Shown: piece by piece, positions 9,251 through 19,273 of the stretch | How the letters are laid out: each line of letters begins with the position of its first letter | Position numbering within the stretch: position 1 is the first letter of the stretch | DNA from: Mucilaginibacter daejeonensis | GTDB lineage: Bacteria > Bacteroidota > Bacteroidia > Sphingobacteriales > Sphingobacteriaceae | Length of the DNA: 64,000 nt | NCBI RefSeq assembly: GCF_020783335.1 | Contig: NZ_CP086068.1 | Location: forward strand, 1,302,001-1,366,000 | Direction: 5' to 3' | Notes under the pieces: generated by a model | Database searches by the model: none | What the model saw: only the letters and a program-made list of their open reading frames with translations | What the model was told of the DNA's origin: nothing | Position numbers and translations under genes: made by a program

Positions 9251-9272
9251 ACTACTCACTACTCACTATTCA
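9251..9272. repeat. ACTACTCACTATTCAC word repeat
   Basis: Tandem ACTACTCACTACTCACTATT word repeat, shared with the long palindrome at 36133-36238. The last residues of the DinB-like gene (VNSE) and its TAG are read from this repeat. Confidence 0.6.
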
Positions 9273-9735
9273 CCTCGTTCAGCACCGCTCTTCTTAGCGC
9301 CAATGCATAGCCCAGGTGCAGGTTGTCATGCGTTGTAAAGTAATCTACCGCATGATCGATATTGCTCAGCGTTACCCCGAACATGGTGGTCACCGGCTCA
9401 TAGTTGCTGAACAGGTCGGCAGCTATGTCGGCCTTCAGGTCATCAAGCAGGGTGAAGGCTTTGTCTTTGTAAAATGCCAGCTCTTCGGTGCTGATGAACG
9501 CTTCGGGGCGGGTGCCGCGTTGGTACTTGGTCACCTTCTCCAGGTCGATGCGGGTGGGTACCTGCCCCCTGATGTAGCAAAGCGTTTGTTGCGCCGCCAC
9601 GATGTGGGCAAAGTTCCAGGCTATGTTATTGCTATACCCTTGCGGTATATGATTCAGCTGTTCGATGCTCAATCCATCCATCATTTTGATGAAATTCGAG
9701 CGGGTATATCGTGCTATCTCAAGTATGTTATCCAT
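9259..9735 (-). CDS. DinB-like (DinB_2) four-helix protein
   Basis: 158 aa, all-helical. The putative metal histidines appear in NFAHIVAAQQ (about residue 44) and HDNLHLGYALAL (about 136-147), the arrangement seen in DinB/YfiT-type proteins. Members bind a divalent metal; some are bacillithiol transferases, most are uncharacterised. It lies between ilvN and ilvC in the same direction with a 13-bp gap to ilvN, so it is cotranscribed, yet it has no known part in branched-chain synthesis. The C-terminus runs into a repeat. Confidence 0.8.
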   Translation of the reverse strand: MDNILEIARYTRSNFIKMMDGLSIEQLNHIPQGYSNNIAWNFAHIVAAQQTLCYIRGQVPTRIDLEKVTKYQRGTRPEAFISTEELAFYKDKAFTLLDDLKADIAADLFSNYEPVTTMFGVTLSNIDHAVDYFTTHDNLHLGYALALRRAVLNEVNSE

Positions 9736-9748
9736 ATCGCCCTTAAGC

Positions 9749-10363
9749 CTACATGGTAAATACCTTGTCGCGCTGATTCAGGTATTCATTCTCGATCACA
9801 TCCTCGCCAGGCTCCATCTGCTCAAATTCGCGCAGCTTGCGGTTAAAGCCTTCGCTATCTTTAATGATGGCTATACGTGCACTACGCACAAATTCGATCA
9901 AGCCGAACGGTTGCAATACGCTGATCAGGTTATCGGTCTCTTCGCGGTGACCGGTGGTCTCAAATACGATGTAATCTTTACGGATCACCACCGCACGGGC
10001 ACCGTTCTCGCGCAGTAAACGCTCTACCGAGGCTTTCTCGGCAATGATATCGGCCGGTACCTTGTACAGGGCCATCTCCTGCCAGATCACGTCGGCATTG
10101 GTATGGTAGTACACTTTCAGCACCTCTACCTGTTTCTCGATCTGACGGCAAAGTTTGCGCACCACATCCTCGGTCTCGTTGATCACGATGTTGAAGCGGT
10201 GGATGCTCTCGATCTCAGAAGGTGAGGTGTTCAGGCTGTCGATATTAATCTTACGACGGGTGAAAATGATAGCTATACGGTTCAGCAGACCGATCTGGTT
10301 CTCGGTATACACCGTGATGTTGAACTCTTGTTTACCCTCAGGTAATGTATTTTGATCACTCAT
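9749..10363 (-). CDS. ilvN: Acetolactate synthase small (regulatory) subunit
   Basis: 204 aa. N-terminal ACT domain (about 14-90): FNITVYTENQIGLLNRIAIIFTRRKINIDSL, the valine-binding fold that regulates the large subunit. The second domain (about 95-190) is the ALS_ss_C type. Directly downstream of ilvB with a 41-bp gap, consistent with one enzyme complex. Confidence 0.95.
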   Translation of the reverse strand: MSDQNTLPEGKQEFNITVYTENQIGLLNRIAIIFTRRKINIDSLNTSPSEIESIHRFNIVINETEDVVRKLCRQIEKQVEVLKVYYHTNADVIWQEMALYKVPADIIAEKASVERLLRENGARAVVIRKDYIVFETTGHREETDNLISVLQPFGLIEFVRSARIAIIKDSEGFNRKLREFEQMEPGEDVIENEYLNQRDKVFTM

Positions 10364-10377
10364 GTTGATTTGTCTTT

Positions 10378-10404
10378 ATACTCCCCCTCTAGGGGGCTGG
10401 GGGG
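10378..10404. repeat. CCCCCTCTAGGGGG-type palindrome
   Basis: CTCCCCCTCTAGGGGGCTGG between ilvB and ilvN. Related C/G-rich palindromes occur at 14329-14351, 14461-14489, 21572-21601 and 37363-37392. Confidence 0.6.
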
Positions 10405-12144
10405 TTATTTTAATCTGATCTCGCTTACACTGCAACCTTGTGGCACCATCGGGAACACGTTGTTCTCTTTGGTCACCATTACCTCTAATAAGAAGCTGCC
10501 TTTTGAGTTCAGCATCTCTTCAAGAGCGCCTTTAAGGTCGGCGCGCTCTTTGATCGAGCGGCCAGCGATGCCGTAACCTTTGGCTACCTGCACAAAATCA
10601 GGGCTCTGGATATCAACGAACGAATAACGACGCTCATTGAACAACTCCTGCCACTGGCGTACCATGCCCAGGAACTGGTTGTTCAGGATCAGGATCTTGA
10701 CGTCGATGCCGGTCTGCATGATGGTCCCCATTTCCTGCAAGGTCATTTGGAAACCACCATCGCCGATCACGGCTACCACCGGGCGGTCCTTAGCGCCATA
10801 CTTAGCGCCAATGGCTGCCGGCAGGGCGAAGCCCATGGTACCTAAGCCACCGCTGGTCACATTACTACGGGTCTTGTTGAACTTAGCGTAACGGCAACCC
10901 ACCATTTGATGCTGGCCAACGTCGGTCACGATCACGGCGTCGCCGTTGGTCAAACCGTTCAGTTGATCGATCACCTCGCCCATGGTCATCTCGCCGGTTT
11001 GCGGATGTAGTTCCGCATTGATCACCTGCTCTTCTTCCTGGCGGGTAAATTCATTGAATTTGGCCAGCCATTCAGTATGTTGTTTAGCCTCTACGAATTG
11101 GGTAAGCAGCGGGAGGGTCTCTTTACAATCGCCCCAAACGGCCACATGTGTCTTTACGTTCTTGTCGATCTCGGCAGGGTCTATATCCAGGTGGATCACC
11201 TTGGCTTGCTTGGCGTATTTGTCTAAACGGCCGGTAACACGGTCGTCAAAACGCATACCTATGGCGATCAGTACGTCACACTCATTGGTAAGCACGTTAG
11301 GGCCGTAGTTGCCATGCATGCCTAACATGCCCACGTTCTGTGGGTGATCGGTAGGGATAGCGCCTGCACCTAAAATGGTCCATGCCGCCGGGATGCCGCT
11401 TTTTTCAACAAAAGCTTTGAACTCCTGCTCGGCCTTGCCCAAAAGCACGCCCTGTCCCCAAAGGATGAACGGCTTTTTAGCCTCATTGATCACCTGTGCC
11501 GCACGCTCGATGAAGCTTGGGCGGATGATCGGTTTTGGCCTGTAGCTACGGATATGGTTACAAGGTGTATAGCCCTTGAACTGGAACTTCTGTATCTGAG
11601 CGTTCTTGGTGATATCGATCAGTACCGGGCCGGGCCTGCCGCTACGGGCAATGTAAAAGGCCTTAGCGATCACTTCGGGTATCTCGTTAGCATCAGTGAT
11701 CTGGTAGTTCCATTTGGTCACTGGGGTGGTAATGTTGATCACGTCGGTCTCCTGGAAGGCATCGGTACCCAAAAGGTGAGCGAATACCTGACCAGTGATA
11801 CACACCAATGGCGTGCTATCGATCTGCGCATCGGCCAAACCGGTGACCAGGTTGGTAGCGCCTGGGCCGCTTGTTGCAAAGACGACACCGACCTTACCTG
11901 AGGTACGGGCATAGCCCTGACCTGCGTGAATGCCGCCTTGTTCGTGGCGGACCAGGATGTGGTCAAGCTTTTCTTTGTAATCATACAAAGCATCATAAAT
12001 AGGCATGATAGCGCCACCCGGATAACCGAAAATGGTCTCAGTGCCTTCCACGATCAAAGCTTCCAGCAGTGCTGCCGAACCTGTAAGTTCTACGGCTGCC
12101 TGTTGTTCTGGTGCGGTTAGTACGTCTTGCTGTGCAACTTCCAT
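10405..12144 (-). CDS. ilvB: Acetolactate synthase large subunit
   Basis: ThDP- and FAD-dependent condensation of pyruvate to acetolactate or acetohydroxybutyrate. 579 aa. The catalytic glutamate is E68 in VRHEQGG; the central domain (about 195-330) includes the FAD region; the ThDP motif is VIGDGGFQMTLQE...ILNNQFLG (about 455-485). GYPGGAIMPIYDAL near the N-terminus is typical. Catalytic partner of ilvN downstream. Confidence 0.97.
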   Translation of the reverse strand: MEVAQQDVLTAPEQQAAVELTGSAALLEALIVEGTETIFGYPGGAIMPIYDALYDYKEKLDHILVRHEQGGIHAGQGYARTSGKVGVVFATSGPGATNLVTGLADAQIDSTPLVCITGQVFAHLLGTDAFQETDVINITTPVTKWNYQITDANEIPEVIAKAFYIARSGRPGPVLIDITKNAQIQKFQFKGYTPCNHIRSYRPKPIIRPSFIERAAQVINEAKKPFILWGQGVLLGKAEQEFKAFVEKSGIPAAWTILGAGAIPTDHPQNVGMLGMHGNYGPNVLTNECDVLIAIGMRFDDRVTGRLDKYAKQAKVIHLDIDPAEIDKNVKTHVAVWGDCKETLPLLTQFVEAKQHTEWLAKFNEFTRQEEEQVINAELHPQTGEMTMGEVIDQLNGLTNGDAVIVTDVGQHQMVGCRYAKFNKTRSNVTSGGLGTMGFALPAAIGAKYGAKDRPVVAVIGDGGFQMTLQEMGTIMQTGIDVKILILNNQFLGMVRQWQELFNERRYSFVDIQSPDFVQVAKGYGIAGRSIKERADLKGALEEMLNSKGSFLLEVMVTKENNVFPMVPQGCSVSEIRLK

Positions 12145-12251
12145 TATTAGTATAATTAGTATTTGTTGTAGGTTTCGGGTTGTCTGTTGCCTATGATCTG
12201 TGCTGCATGATCAGGCACGCCACTGGCAACCCTTCACTCGTAACTATTGGT

Positions 12252-13961
12252 TTATTCTTCGTCGGTAACGCAGCCTTGGCTGGCGTCCTTAACGCTTTTG
12301 AAATATTTAAATAACAGGCCTTTGGTAACTGGTGGCTTAGGCTGTACCCATTGGGCGCGGCGCTGAGCCAGTTCCTCATCACTGATCTTGACATCAATGG
12401 TATTGGTGATGGCGTCGATAACGATCGTGTCGTTATCTTTCACCAGGCCAATGTTGCCACCGTCAAATGCTTCAGGGGTAATGTGGCCTACCACGAAACC
12501 GTGCGTGCCTCCTGAAAAGCGGCCGTCGGTGATCAGTGCTACCGAACTGCCTAAACCGGCGCCAAATATGGCCGAAGTTGGTTTCAGCATCTCGGGCATA
12601 CCAGGAGCGCCTTTTGGACCTACGTTGCGGATCACTACCACGTCGCCAGCCTTAACACGGCCGCTCATGATACCGTTGATCAGCTCGTACTCACCATCGA
12701 ACACACGGGCAGGGCCTTCAAAGCGTTCGCCCTCCTTACCGGTGATCTTGGCAACACTACCGCCGGTGGCCAGGTTACCGTATAATATCTGTAAGTGACC
12801 GGTAGCCTTGATAGCCTTTTCTACCGGCATAATGATGTCTTGTTTATCAAAGTCAAAGTCAGGAACATTGGCCAGGTTCTGGGCAAGGGTCTCACCGGTA
12901 ACGGTCAAACAATCACCATGTAACCAACCTAACTTTAACAGGTATTTCATTACCGCCGGGATACCGCCAATGTTGTGGAGGTCTTCCATCATGTACTTGC
13001 CGCTTGGTTTCATATCAGCCAGTAACGGTATGCGGTTACTCACTTCCTGAAAATCATCCTGGCTGAGTGGAACACCAACGCTTTTCGCTATGGCGATCAT
13101 GTGCAACACAGCATTGGTCGATCCGCCCATTACCATAATGGTGATAATGGCGTTCTCGAAAGCTTCGCGGGTCATGATGTCGCTCGGTTTGATGTCGCGC
13201 TCCAATAATTTATGGATAGCTTTACCTGCTGCTAAGCACTCATCCTGTTTTTCCTGGCTTAAAGCAGGGTTCGATGATGAATATGGCAAACTCATCCCCA
13301 AAGCCTCAATGGCTGCGGCCATAGTGTTGGCCGTATACACACCACCGCAGGCACCGGCACTTGGACAAGCATTTTTTACCACGCCCATGAAATCTTCAGG
13401 GGTAATAGTGCCGGCTATCTTTTTACCTAACGCCTCAAATGCTGAAACGATATTAAGATCCTCGCCTTTATAATGGCCAGGTTTAATGGTGCCACCATAT
13501 ACCATGATCGAAGGGCGGTTCAAACGACCCATCGCGATCAGCGAGCCTGGCATGTTCTTGTCGCAGCCTGGCAGGGTGATCAGTGCGTCATAATATTGAG
13601 CGCCACATACCGCTTCTATCGAGTCGGCGATCACGTCGCGGCTTACTAAGGAGTAACGCATACCTTCGGTACCGTTGCTCATGCCGTCGCTTACGCCAAT
13701 GGTGTTGAATATCAAACCTACCAGGTTCTCGTCCCATACGCCTTTTTTAACCACCTTGGCCAAGTCGTTAAGGTGCATGTTACAAGTATTACCATCGTAA
13801 CCCATACTGGCTATACCTACCTGTGCCTTCTTCATGTCCTCGTCGGTGAGGCCAATACCGTAAAGCATGGCCTGTGCAGCAGGTTGAGTTGGGTCCTGGG
13901 TAAGTGTCTTGCTGTATTTATTCATCTCTACAGCCGTGTTGGTATCAGTATGAGCACTCAT
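12252..13961 (-). CDS. ilvD: Dihydroxy-acid dehydratase
   Basis: Dehydrates 2,3-dihydroxy acids to 2-oxoacids for Ile and Val. 569 aa, normal length. Fe-S cysteines lie in [21 protein letters not shown] and [26 protein letters not shown] is the conserved C-terminal signature. First structural gene of the operon; a long untranslated leader with a short Ile/Leu/Val-rich ORF lies upstream. Confidence 0.97.
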   Translation of the reverse strand: MSAHTDTNTAVEMNKYSKTLTQDPTQPAAQAMLYGIGLTDEDMKKAQVGIASMGYDGNTCNMHLNDLAKVVKKGVWDENLVGLIFNTIGVSDGMSNGTEGMRYSLVSRDVIADSIEAVCGAQYYDALITLPGCDKNMPGSLIAMGRLNRPSIMVYGGTIKPGHYKGEDLNIVSAFEALGKKIAGTITPEDFMGVVKNACPSAGACGGVYTANTMAAAIEALGMSLPYSSSNPALSQEKQDECLAAGKAIHKLLERDIKPSDIMTREAFENAIITIMVMGGSTNAVLHMIAIAKSVGVPLSQDDFQEVSNRIPLLADMKPSGKYMMEDLHNIGGIPAVMKYLLKLGWLHGDCLTVTGETLAQNLANVPDFDFDKQDIIMPVEKAIKATGHLQILYGNLATGGSVAKITGKEGERFEGPARVFDGEYELINGIMSGRVKAGDVVVIRNVGPKGAPGMPEMLKPTSAIFGAGLGSSVALITDGRFSGGTHGFVVGHITPEAFDGGNIGLVKDNDTIVIDAITNTIDVKISDEELAQRRAQWVQPKPPVTKGLLFKYFKSVKDASQGCVTDEE

Positions 13962-14107
13962 TAGTTGTATATTGTACGGTTATGTTCCTGTTTCCGATCA
14001 GCCTTTTCAAAGTTGGCCGATGCTGTTGTTACCAGGTCGGGCTTTGTAAGGTTCAGCTTGAATAGGCTATTGGTCGGGTTAACAATTGTAAGGTAGGGAT
14101 AAGGCCT

Positions 14108-14140
14108 TTAACCGACAATAAGGCAAATGAAAATTTTCAT
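14108..14140 (-). CDS. Probable ilv-leu attenuator leader peptide, 10 aa
   Basis: ATG at 14138-14140 opens MKIFICLIVG followed by TAA (14108-14110): three Ile, one Leu and one Val in ten residues, about 145 nt upstream of ilvD. Its Val-Gly-stop codons (14108-14116) can pair with 14073-14082 with one bulged base, so ribosome position would change RNA folding. No Shine-Dalgarno is visible, usual in this phylum. Short Ile/Val/Leu-rich leader peptides control ilv operons elsewhere; here the role is inferred from sequence and position. No U-tract terminator follows, so the output mechanism is open. Confidence 0.6.
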   Translation of the reverse strand: MKIFICLIVG

Positions 14141-14200
14141 TTAGTTTATTATTTTATAAAATAGTTTTAAACAGAATTTTATTTCGTTTAATTTATTAAT

Positions 14201-14233
14201 CAAAGAATAATATATGTATCGTTGTATACCAAA
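14201..14233 (-). promoter_or_regulatory. Probable ilvD operon promoter
   Basis: On the minus strand TTTG (14233-14230), about 20 nt, then TATTCTTTG (14209-14201): a -33/-7 Bacteroidota promoter with one extra base in the -7 element. It would give a leader of about 230 nt. Confidence 0.45.
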
Positions 14234-14490
14234 GTTGAAATCGGTATTTGGTATCGATGTTATGCATGCATAGCATCAGCTCGCATTTTCGGCGTAAAAT
14301 GGATTGATAGCAGTGAAAAGCTCCACCCAAACCCTCCTCGGGAGGGAGGGCTTTAAGTAACTGAAATGGTGTTTAAAGCAGCTCTTATCAGAATTTAGTT
14401 ATGGTCGGTTTTCTGTCGCGTTGGGTGTCTGCCTATCAAAGTTTGAATGGCTTGCAAGATCTCCTCCCCGTGGGAAATATGGAGGGGGTA

Positions 14491-14530
14491 AACGCAGAAC
14501 GCCCGACCAAGTGGCCGGGCGTTCTGCGTT
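14491..14530 (-). terminator. Terminator downstream of atpC
   Basis: Perfect 15-bp arms, AACGCAGAACGCCCG (14491-14505) and CGGGCGTTCTGCGTT (14516-14530), 20 bp past the atpC stop. The U tract is short on both sides. Confidence 0.75.
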
Positions 14531-14550
14531 GTATATTATGTTGCAGCGAA

Positions 14551-14799
14551 CTACGAACGGGTGGTAATGCCTTCGGCCAGTACCATCACTTTATTGTTAT
14601 TCACTTCAACCACACCACCTTTGATAAAGAAATGCTCACTTTTGGCACCGCGAACGGTCAGTTTGCCATCCTCCAGTGTAGAGATGATAGGGGCGTGGTT
14701 ATTCAATATCTCGAAAGAGCCCATAGTGCCCGGTACGGTAACCGAGGTCACCTCGCCTTCGAACACTTTTTTATCGGGGGTAAGAATTTCTAAGGTCAT
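14551..14799 (-). CDS. atpC: ATP synthase F1 epsilon subunit, short form
   Basis: 82 aa covering only the N-terminal beta-sandwich: MTLEILTPDKKVFEGEV, GSFEILNNHAPIISTLEDG and FFIKGGVVEVNNNKVMVLAEG. The two-helix C-terminal domain that inhibits ATP hydrolysis in E. coli (about 135-140 aa total) is absent, with no frameshift or remnant. Cotranscribed with atpD, which precedes it by 90 bp. The rest of the F1Fo genes are not in the window, so this is a split locus. Confidence 0.95.
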   Translation of the reverse strand: MTLEILTPDKKVFEGEVTSVTVPGTMGSFEILNNHAPIISTLEDGKLTVRGAKSEHFFIKGGVVEVNNNKVMVLAEGITTRS

Positions 14800-14802
14800 T
14801 TT

Positions 14803-14888
14803 CTTGTTGTGTGTTGTTATTTGCGGGTTGCGGGTTCATCAGGTGGATCTTCCATCTGGGTAACTCGCAACACGCAACTGACAACAAT
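14803..14888. repeat. GGGTTGCGGGTT word-repeat palindrome
   Basis: TTGTTGTGTGTTG plus GCGGGTTGCGGGTT on the left is mirrored by AACTCGCAACACGCAACTG and ACAACAA on the right. It fills the atpD-atpC gap. Confidence 0.6.
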
Positions 14889-14889
14889 T

Positions 14890-16413
<1,524 letters not shown>

Positions 16414-16433
16414 TTAAAGAATTCTTTATTGTG

Positions 16434-16483
16434 CGAAATAGCAATGTAACAAGAACATGACGCTATTTCGGAGCGCAAAGTTA
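16434..16483 (-). promoter_or_regulatory. atpD promoter and 5' hairpin
   Basis: Exact -7 element TAACTTTG on the minus strand (16476-16483). Immediately downstream in the transcript are perfect 9-bp arms CGAAATAGC/GCTATTTCG (16434-16442 and 16462-16470), which would place a hairpin at the very 5' end of the mRNA. Confidence 0.6.
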
Positions 16484-16638
16484 AGATATTTAATGACATT
16501 TTAATTGTATCTATGAAAGATCTTTTTAGTAAATATCATTTGATATTCAATACGCTTTATCGGGGGTATACGGTAGCATGAACCGTATGAATGATATATG
16601 TCGCAACAGTTGTCGCACCGGTCAGATATCGCTTGGGT

Positions 16639-17625
16639 CTACACGTCCCAATTCAATACGATCTTACCGGTGTGTGATCCTTCTTCCATGAGTTGATGCG
16701 CCTTAGCTGCGTCATGCGCACTTAAGGTGCGGTAGATCACCGGGCGAATGGTGCCGTCGGCCAACAGTGGCCATACGCGTTGTTCTAATGCACGGGCTAT
16801 ATCAGCCTTAAAACTTTCTTCGCGCGAGCGCAGCATGGATCCGGTGATGTATATGCGCTTACGCATCACTATGGAAAGGTCTATCTGCACATCTTTGCCC
16901 TGCATGGTATTGATCATCACCAGCCTGCCTTCGGTAGCCAGGGCCTGTAGATTGCGTGGTGTATATGAACCGCCGATCATGTCAAGTATCACGTCAACGC
17001 CTTTGCCGCCGGTCAGTTGGTCGATCCCCTCCACAAAGTCAGCATTTTTATAATTGACAGCTATAGTAGCGCCTAGCTGCTCGCACATACGGCATTTATC
17101 ATCACTACCGGCAGTGGCGTATACCGTGCTGCCTAAAGCTTTTGCTATTTGAATGGCGGCCACGCCAATGCCGCTGCTGCCACCATGCACCAGCAAGCTC
17201 TCGCCGGGGCGCAGCCAGGCCCGTCCGAACACATTGCTCCATACGGTAAAAAAGGTCTCGGGTAATGAGGCGGCCTCAACAAAGCTCAGCTCACCGGGTA
17301 TGGGCAGGCACTGACCCTCAGGAGCGGTGCAATATTCAGCATATCCGCCACCGCTAAGCAGTGCGCAAACACGGTCGCCCGGTCGCCAGCGGGTCACCTC
17401 TTCGCCAATGGCTTCAATGATGCCTGCCACCTCCAGCCCCGGAATATCTGGTGATGCACCGGGCGGCGGCGGGTAGTTGCCTTTGCGTTGAAATACATCG
17501 GGCCGGTTAATGCCCGATGCATGTACCCTGATCAGCACCTCATGGGCAGCAGGTGTTGGGGTGGGGCGGTCGGTAGGTTGCAATACCTCGGGCGCACCGG
17601 GGCGGGTGATCACTATGGCTTTCAT
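16639..17625 (-). CDS. NAD(P)H-dependent quinone oxidoreductase, zinc-free MDR family
   Basis: 328 aa from the MKAIVITRPG start (two earlier in-frame Met codons are less likely). GroES-like N-terminal domain with GINRPDVFQRKGNYPPPPG, then a Rossmann domain with LLVHGGSSGIGVAAIQ and LDMIGGSYTPRNL. No zinc-binding cysteine set is present, as in the quinone oxidoreductase (PIG3/TP53I3-like) branch. Cytoplasmic; true substrate unknown. Monocistronic, divergent from the peroxiredoxin. Confidence 0.85.
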   Translation of the reverse strand: MKAIVITRPGAPEVLQPTDRPTPTPAAHEVLIRVHASGINRPDVFQRKGNYPPPPGASPDIPGLEVAGIIEAIGEEVTRWRPGDRVCALLSGGGYAEYCTAPEGQCLPIPGELSFVEAASLPETFFTVWSNVFGRAWLRPGESLLVHGGSSGIGVAAIQIAKALGSTVYATAGSDDKCRMCEQLGATIAVNYKNADFVEGIDQLTGGKGVDVILDMIGGSYTPRNLQALATEGRLVMINTMQGKDVQIDLSIVMRKRIYITGSMLRSREESFKADIARALEQRVWPLLADGTIRPVIYRTLSAHDAAKAHQLMEEGSHTGKIVLNWDV

Positions 17626-17721
17626 CATCATTATCAACCTGTATTACGGCTTACGGTTTGTAAGTTGTAGATCATTTGATCGCCATTGGCTGAAATTTAT
17701 GTGTTTGACCAAATAAACCGG

Positions 17722-17729
17722 TAGCTTTG
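17722..17729 (+). promoter_or_regulatory. -7 element of the peroxiredoxin gene
   Basis: TAGCTTTG, exact TAnnTTTG, 17 nt before the ATG at 17747. Confidence 0.6.
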
Positions 17730-17746
17730 AAAAAAAACGAACACAT

Positions 17747-18208
17747 ATGTCATTACAATCAGGCCAGCCTGCACCGCAGTTCACACTGGTATCATCAGAA
17801 CTTAAAGAAGTATCATTGGCCGACCTGAAAGGCCAGAAAGTAGTGCTGCACTTTTTCCCGATGGCATTCACCGGGGTATGCACTACACAGCTTTGCACGT
17901 TGCGTGATCATTTTAGTTTTTACGAAGGGATCAACGCTCAAGTATTGGGTGTATCGGTAGATTCGCCGTTCACACTGGCCAAGTTCAAAGAAGAGAACGG
18001 CTACCAATTTCCGTTGTTGTCGGATTTCAATAAGACGGTATCAACCGCGTATGGCGCTATCTATGATGAATTCGTGCTCGGGTTAAAGGGCGTATCTAAA
18101 AGAGCGGCCTTTGTGATCGACGAAGAACAGAACATCATCTATGCTGAAGTGCTGGAGTCGGCCGGTGACCTGCCTAACTTCGAGGCTATAGAGGAACTGC
18201 TGAAATAA
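17747..18208 (+). CDS. Peroxiredoxin (AhpC/TSA family, AhpE/Bcp-like)
   Basis: 153 aa. Thioredoxin fold with peroxidatic cysteine in FPMAFTGVCTTQLC (about residue 45) and a further Cys five residues on. VLHFFPMAFTGVCTTQ, VLGVSVDSPFTLAKF and KRAAFVIDEEQNI are family segments. It would reduce peroxides in the cytoplasm using a thiol donor. The second nearby cysteine makes an intramolecular disulfide possible; an AhpE-type or atypical 2-Cys mechanism cannot be separated by eye. Own promoter and terminator. Confidence 0.88.
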   Translation: MSLQSGQPAPQFTLVSSELKEVSLADLKGQKVVLHFFPMAFTGVCTTQLCTLRDHFSFYEGINAQVLGVSVDSPFTLAKFKEENGYQFPLLSDFNKTVSTAYGAIYDEFVLGLKGVSKRAAFVIDEEQNIIYAEVLESAGDLPNFEAIEELLK

Positions 18209-18235
18209 ACGCTAAAAATTAATGCGCTGATAATG

Positions 18236-18278
18236 AATGCAGGTAGCTGTTGAACGTAACGATACCTGCATTTTTTTT
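18236..18278 (+). terminator. Terminator of the peroxiredoxin gene
   Basis: AATGCAGGTA (18236-18245) pairs perfectly with TACCTGCATT (18263-18272), followed by a run of T. Confidence 0.85.
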
Positions 18279-18287
18279 CAAAAAATA

Positions 18288-18318
18288 TTTGAGGGTAAAA
18301 GAGTAAATACTATCTTTG
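18288..18318 (+). promoter_or_regulatory. tRNA-Arg promoter, full -33/-7 consensus
   Basis: TTTG (18288-18291), 19-nt spacer, TATCTTTG (18311-18318). The best match to the Bacteroidota vegetative consensus in the window, 16 bp before the tRNA. Confidence 0.8.
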
Positions 18319-18334
18319 CACTCCGTTCAGGAAA

Positions 18335-18408
18335 GGACTTGTAGCTCAATTGGATAGAGCATCTGACTACGGATCAGAAGGTTAGGGGTTCGACTCCCTT
18401 CAAGTCCA
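18335..18408 (+). tRNA. tRNA-Arg (anticodon ACG)
   Basis: 74 nt folding into a full cloverleaf: acceptor GGACTTG/CAAGTCC, D stem GCTC/GAGC, anticodon arm TCTGA-CTACGGA-TCAGA, T loop TTCGACT. Anticodon ACG reads CGN arginine codons, with A34 expected to be edited to inosine. CCA is not encoded (discriminator A then CT). Confidence 0.97.
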
Positions 18409-18420
18409 CTTTTAAATCTG

Positions 18421-18456
18421 AAAGCCTTTCCGTATCATTGCAGAAAGGCTTTTTTA
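18421..18456 (+). terminator. Terminator after tRNA-Arg
   Basis: AAAGCCTTTC (18421-18430) with GAAAGGCTTT (18443-18452) and a T run. The upstream in-frame ATG of adk (18438) lies inside this hairpin, which argues for the start at 18477. Confidence 0.8.
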
Positions 18457-18476
18457 ATTTCATCACGATCACAAGG

Positions 18477-19049
18477 ATGCTGAATTTAGTTCTGTTCGGT
18501 CCTCCCGGCGCTGGGAAGGGCACACAATCACAAAAACTTATCGAAAAATGTGGTCTGATCCACTTATCCACCGGCGATATATTGCGCGGCGAGATAGCAC
18601 AGGGCACCACGCTGGGTTTAGAGGCTAAAAAGCTGATGGACGATGGCAAACTGGTACCTGATGAAGTGGTGATCGGTATGATCAGCAACAAACTGGACGC
18701 TAATCCAGAAGCTCCGGGCTTTATTTTTGATGGTTTCCCGCGCACAGTAGCTCAGGCCGAGGCCTTAGATACTTTATTGGAGGGTAAGAACACCGCTATC
18801 TCAAGCATGGTCGCTTTAGTGGTAGATGATGAAGAACTGGAAAAACGCTTGTTAGAGCGTGGCAAGACCTCTGGCCGTCCTGATGACGCCAACCCCGAGA
18901 TCATCCGCAAGCGCATACACGAGTACAACAGCAAGACCACCCCGGTGGCCGAGTTCTACAAACAGCAGAATAAATACACCAGCATCAATGGCATTGGCCC
19001 GATCGATCAGATCTTTGCCGATATCGTTGAGGTGGTGGATGCTTGTTGA
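18477..19049 (+). CDS. adk: Adenylate kinase
   Basis: Phosphoryl transfer between ATP and AMP. 190 aa from MLNLVLFGPPGAGKGTQSQ; P-loop GPPGAGKGT at 8-16, AMP-binding HLSTGDILR and DGFPRTVAQA, lid arginines in ERGKTSGRPDD. The lid is the short form without zinc cysteines. Start chosen at 18477 because the earlier ATG falls in the tRNA terminator. Lies just upstream of obgE. Confidence 0.96.
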   Translation: MLNLVLFGPPGAGKGTQSQKLIEKCGLIHLSTGDILRGEIAQGTTLGLEAKKLMDDGKLVPDEVVIGMISNKLDANPEAPGFIFDGFPRTVAQAEALDTLLEGKNTAISSMVALVVDDEELEKRLLERGKTSGRPDDANPEIIRKRIHEYNSKTTPVAEFYKQQNKYTSINGIGPIDQIFADIVEVVDAC

Positions 19050-19073
19050 GTAATAAAGTAATTAATTACACGA

Positions 19074-19117
19074 TTTCGGACCTGAGCAGATCGCCAAAGA
19101 ACTGTTCAGGCCCGAAA
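19074..19117 (+). terminator. Hairpin downstream of adk
   Basis: A 16-bp stem with one mismatch and one wobble (TTTCGGaCCTGAGCAG with CTGTTCAGGcCCGAAA), followed by a moderately T-rich stretch. Confidence 0.55.
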
Positions 19118-19273
19118 TTGTCGTTTTATAGAGTGAGTAAATAATTATCGTCATCTCTGTTCAGCCATTTGGCCGTTCTTGTTGGGTTGAGCTTGTGGAG
19201 GTCAGTCGAGGCAGCAGAGAGGATAAAGGACGTGATCTTGAAGTTAACTTTCGGGATCTGAAATACAACACTA

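Larger units (their letters stand above)
13962..14490. other. ilvD leader and upstream region without a structural gene
   Basis: Contains, from ilvD outward: hairpin AUCGGCC/GGCUGAU (13997-14003 with 14015-14021), a stem formed by 14073-14082 and 14108-14116, the leader ORF 14108-14140, a probable promoter (14201-14233), an 8-bp dyad ATACCAAA/TTTGGTAT (14226-14254), a near-perfect palindrome around ATGCATGCAT (14256-14277), and two C/G-rich palindromes (14329-14351 and 14461-14489). Confidence 0.6.

Noticed and set aside
14256..14277. ATGCATGCAT palindrome as a specific operator
   Set aside because: Single occurrence with no second site and upstream of the inferred ilvD promoter; kept only as a note in the region entry.
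18438..18476. Upstream start for adk
   Set aside because: The ATG sits in the tRNA terminator hairpin and the extra 13 residues are unlike adenylate kinases.
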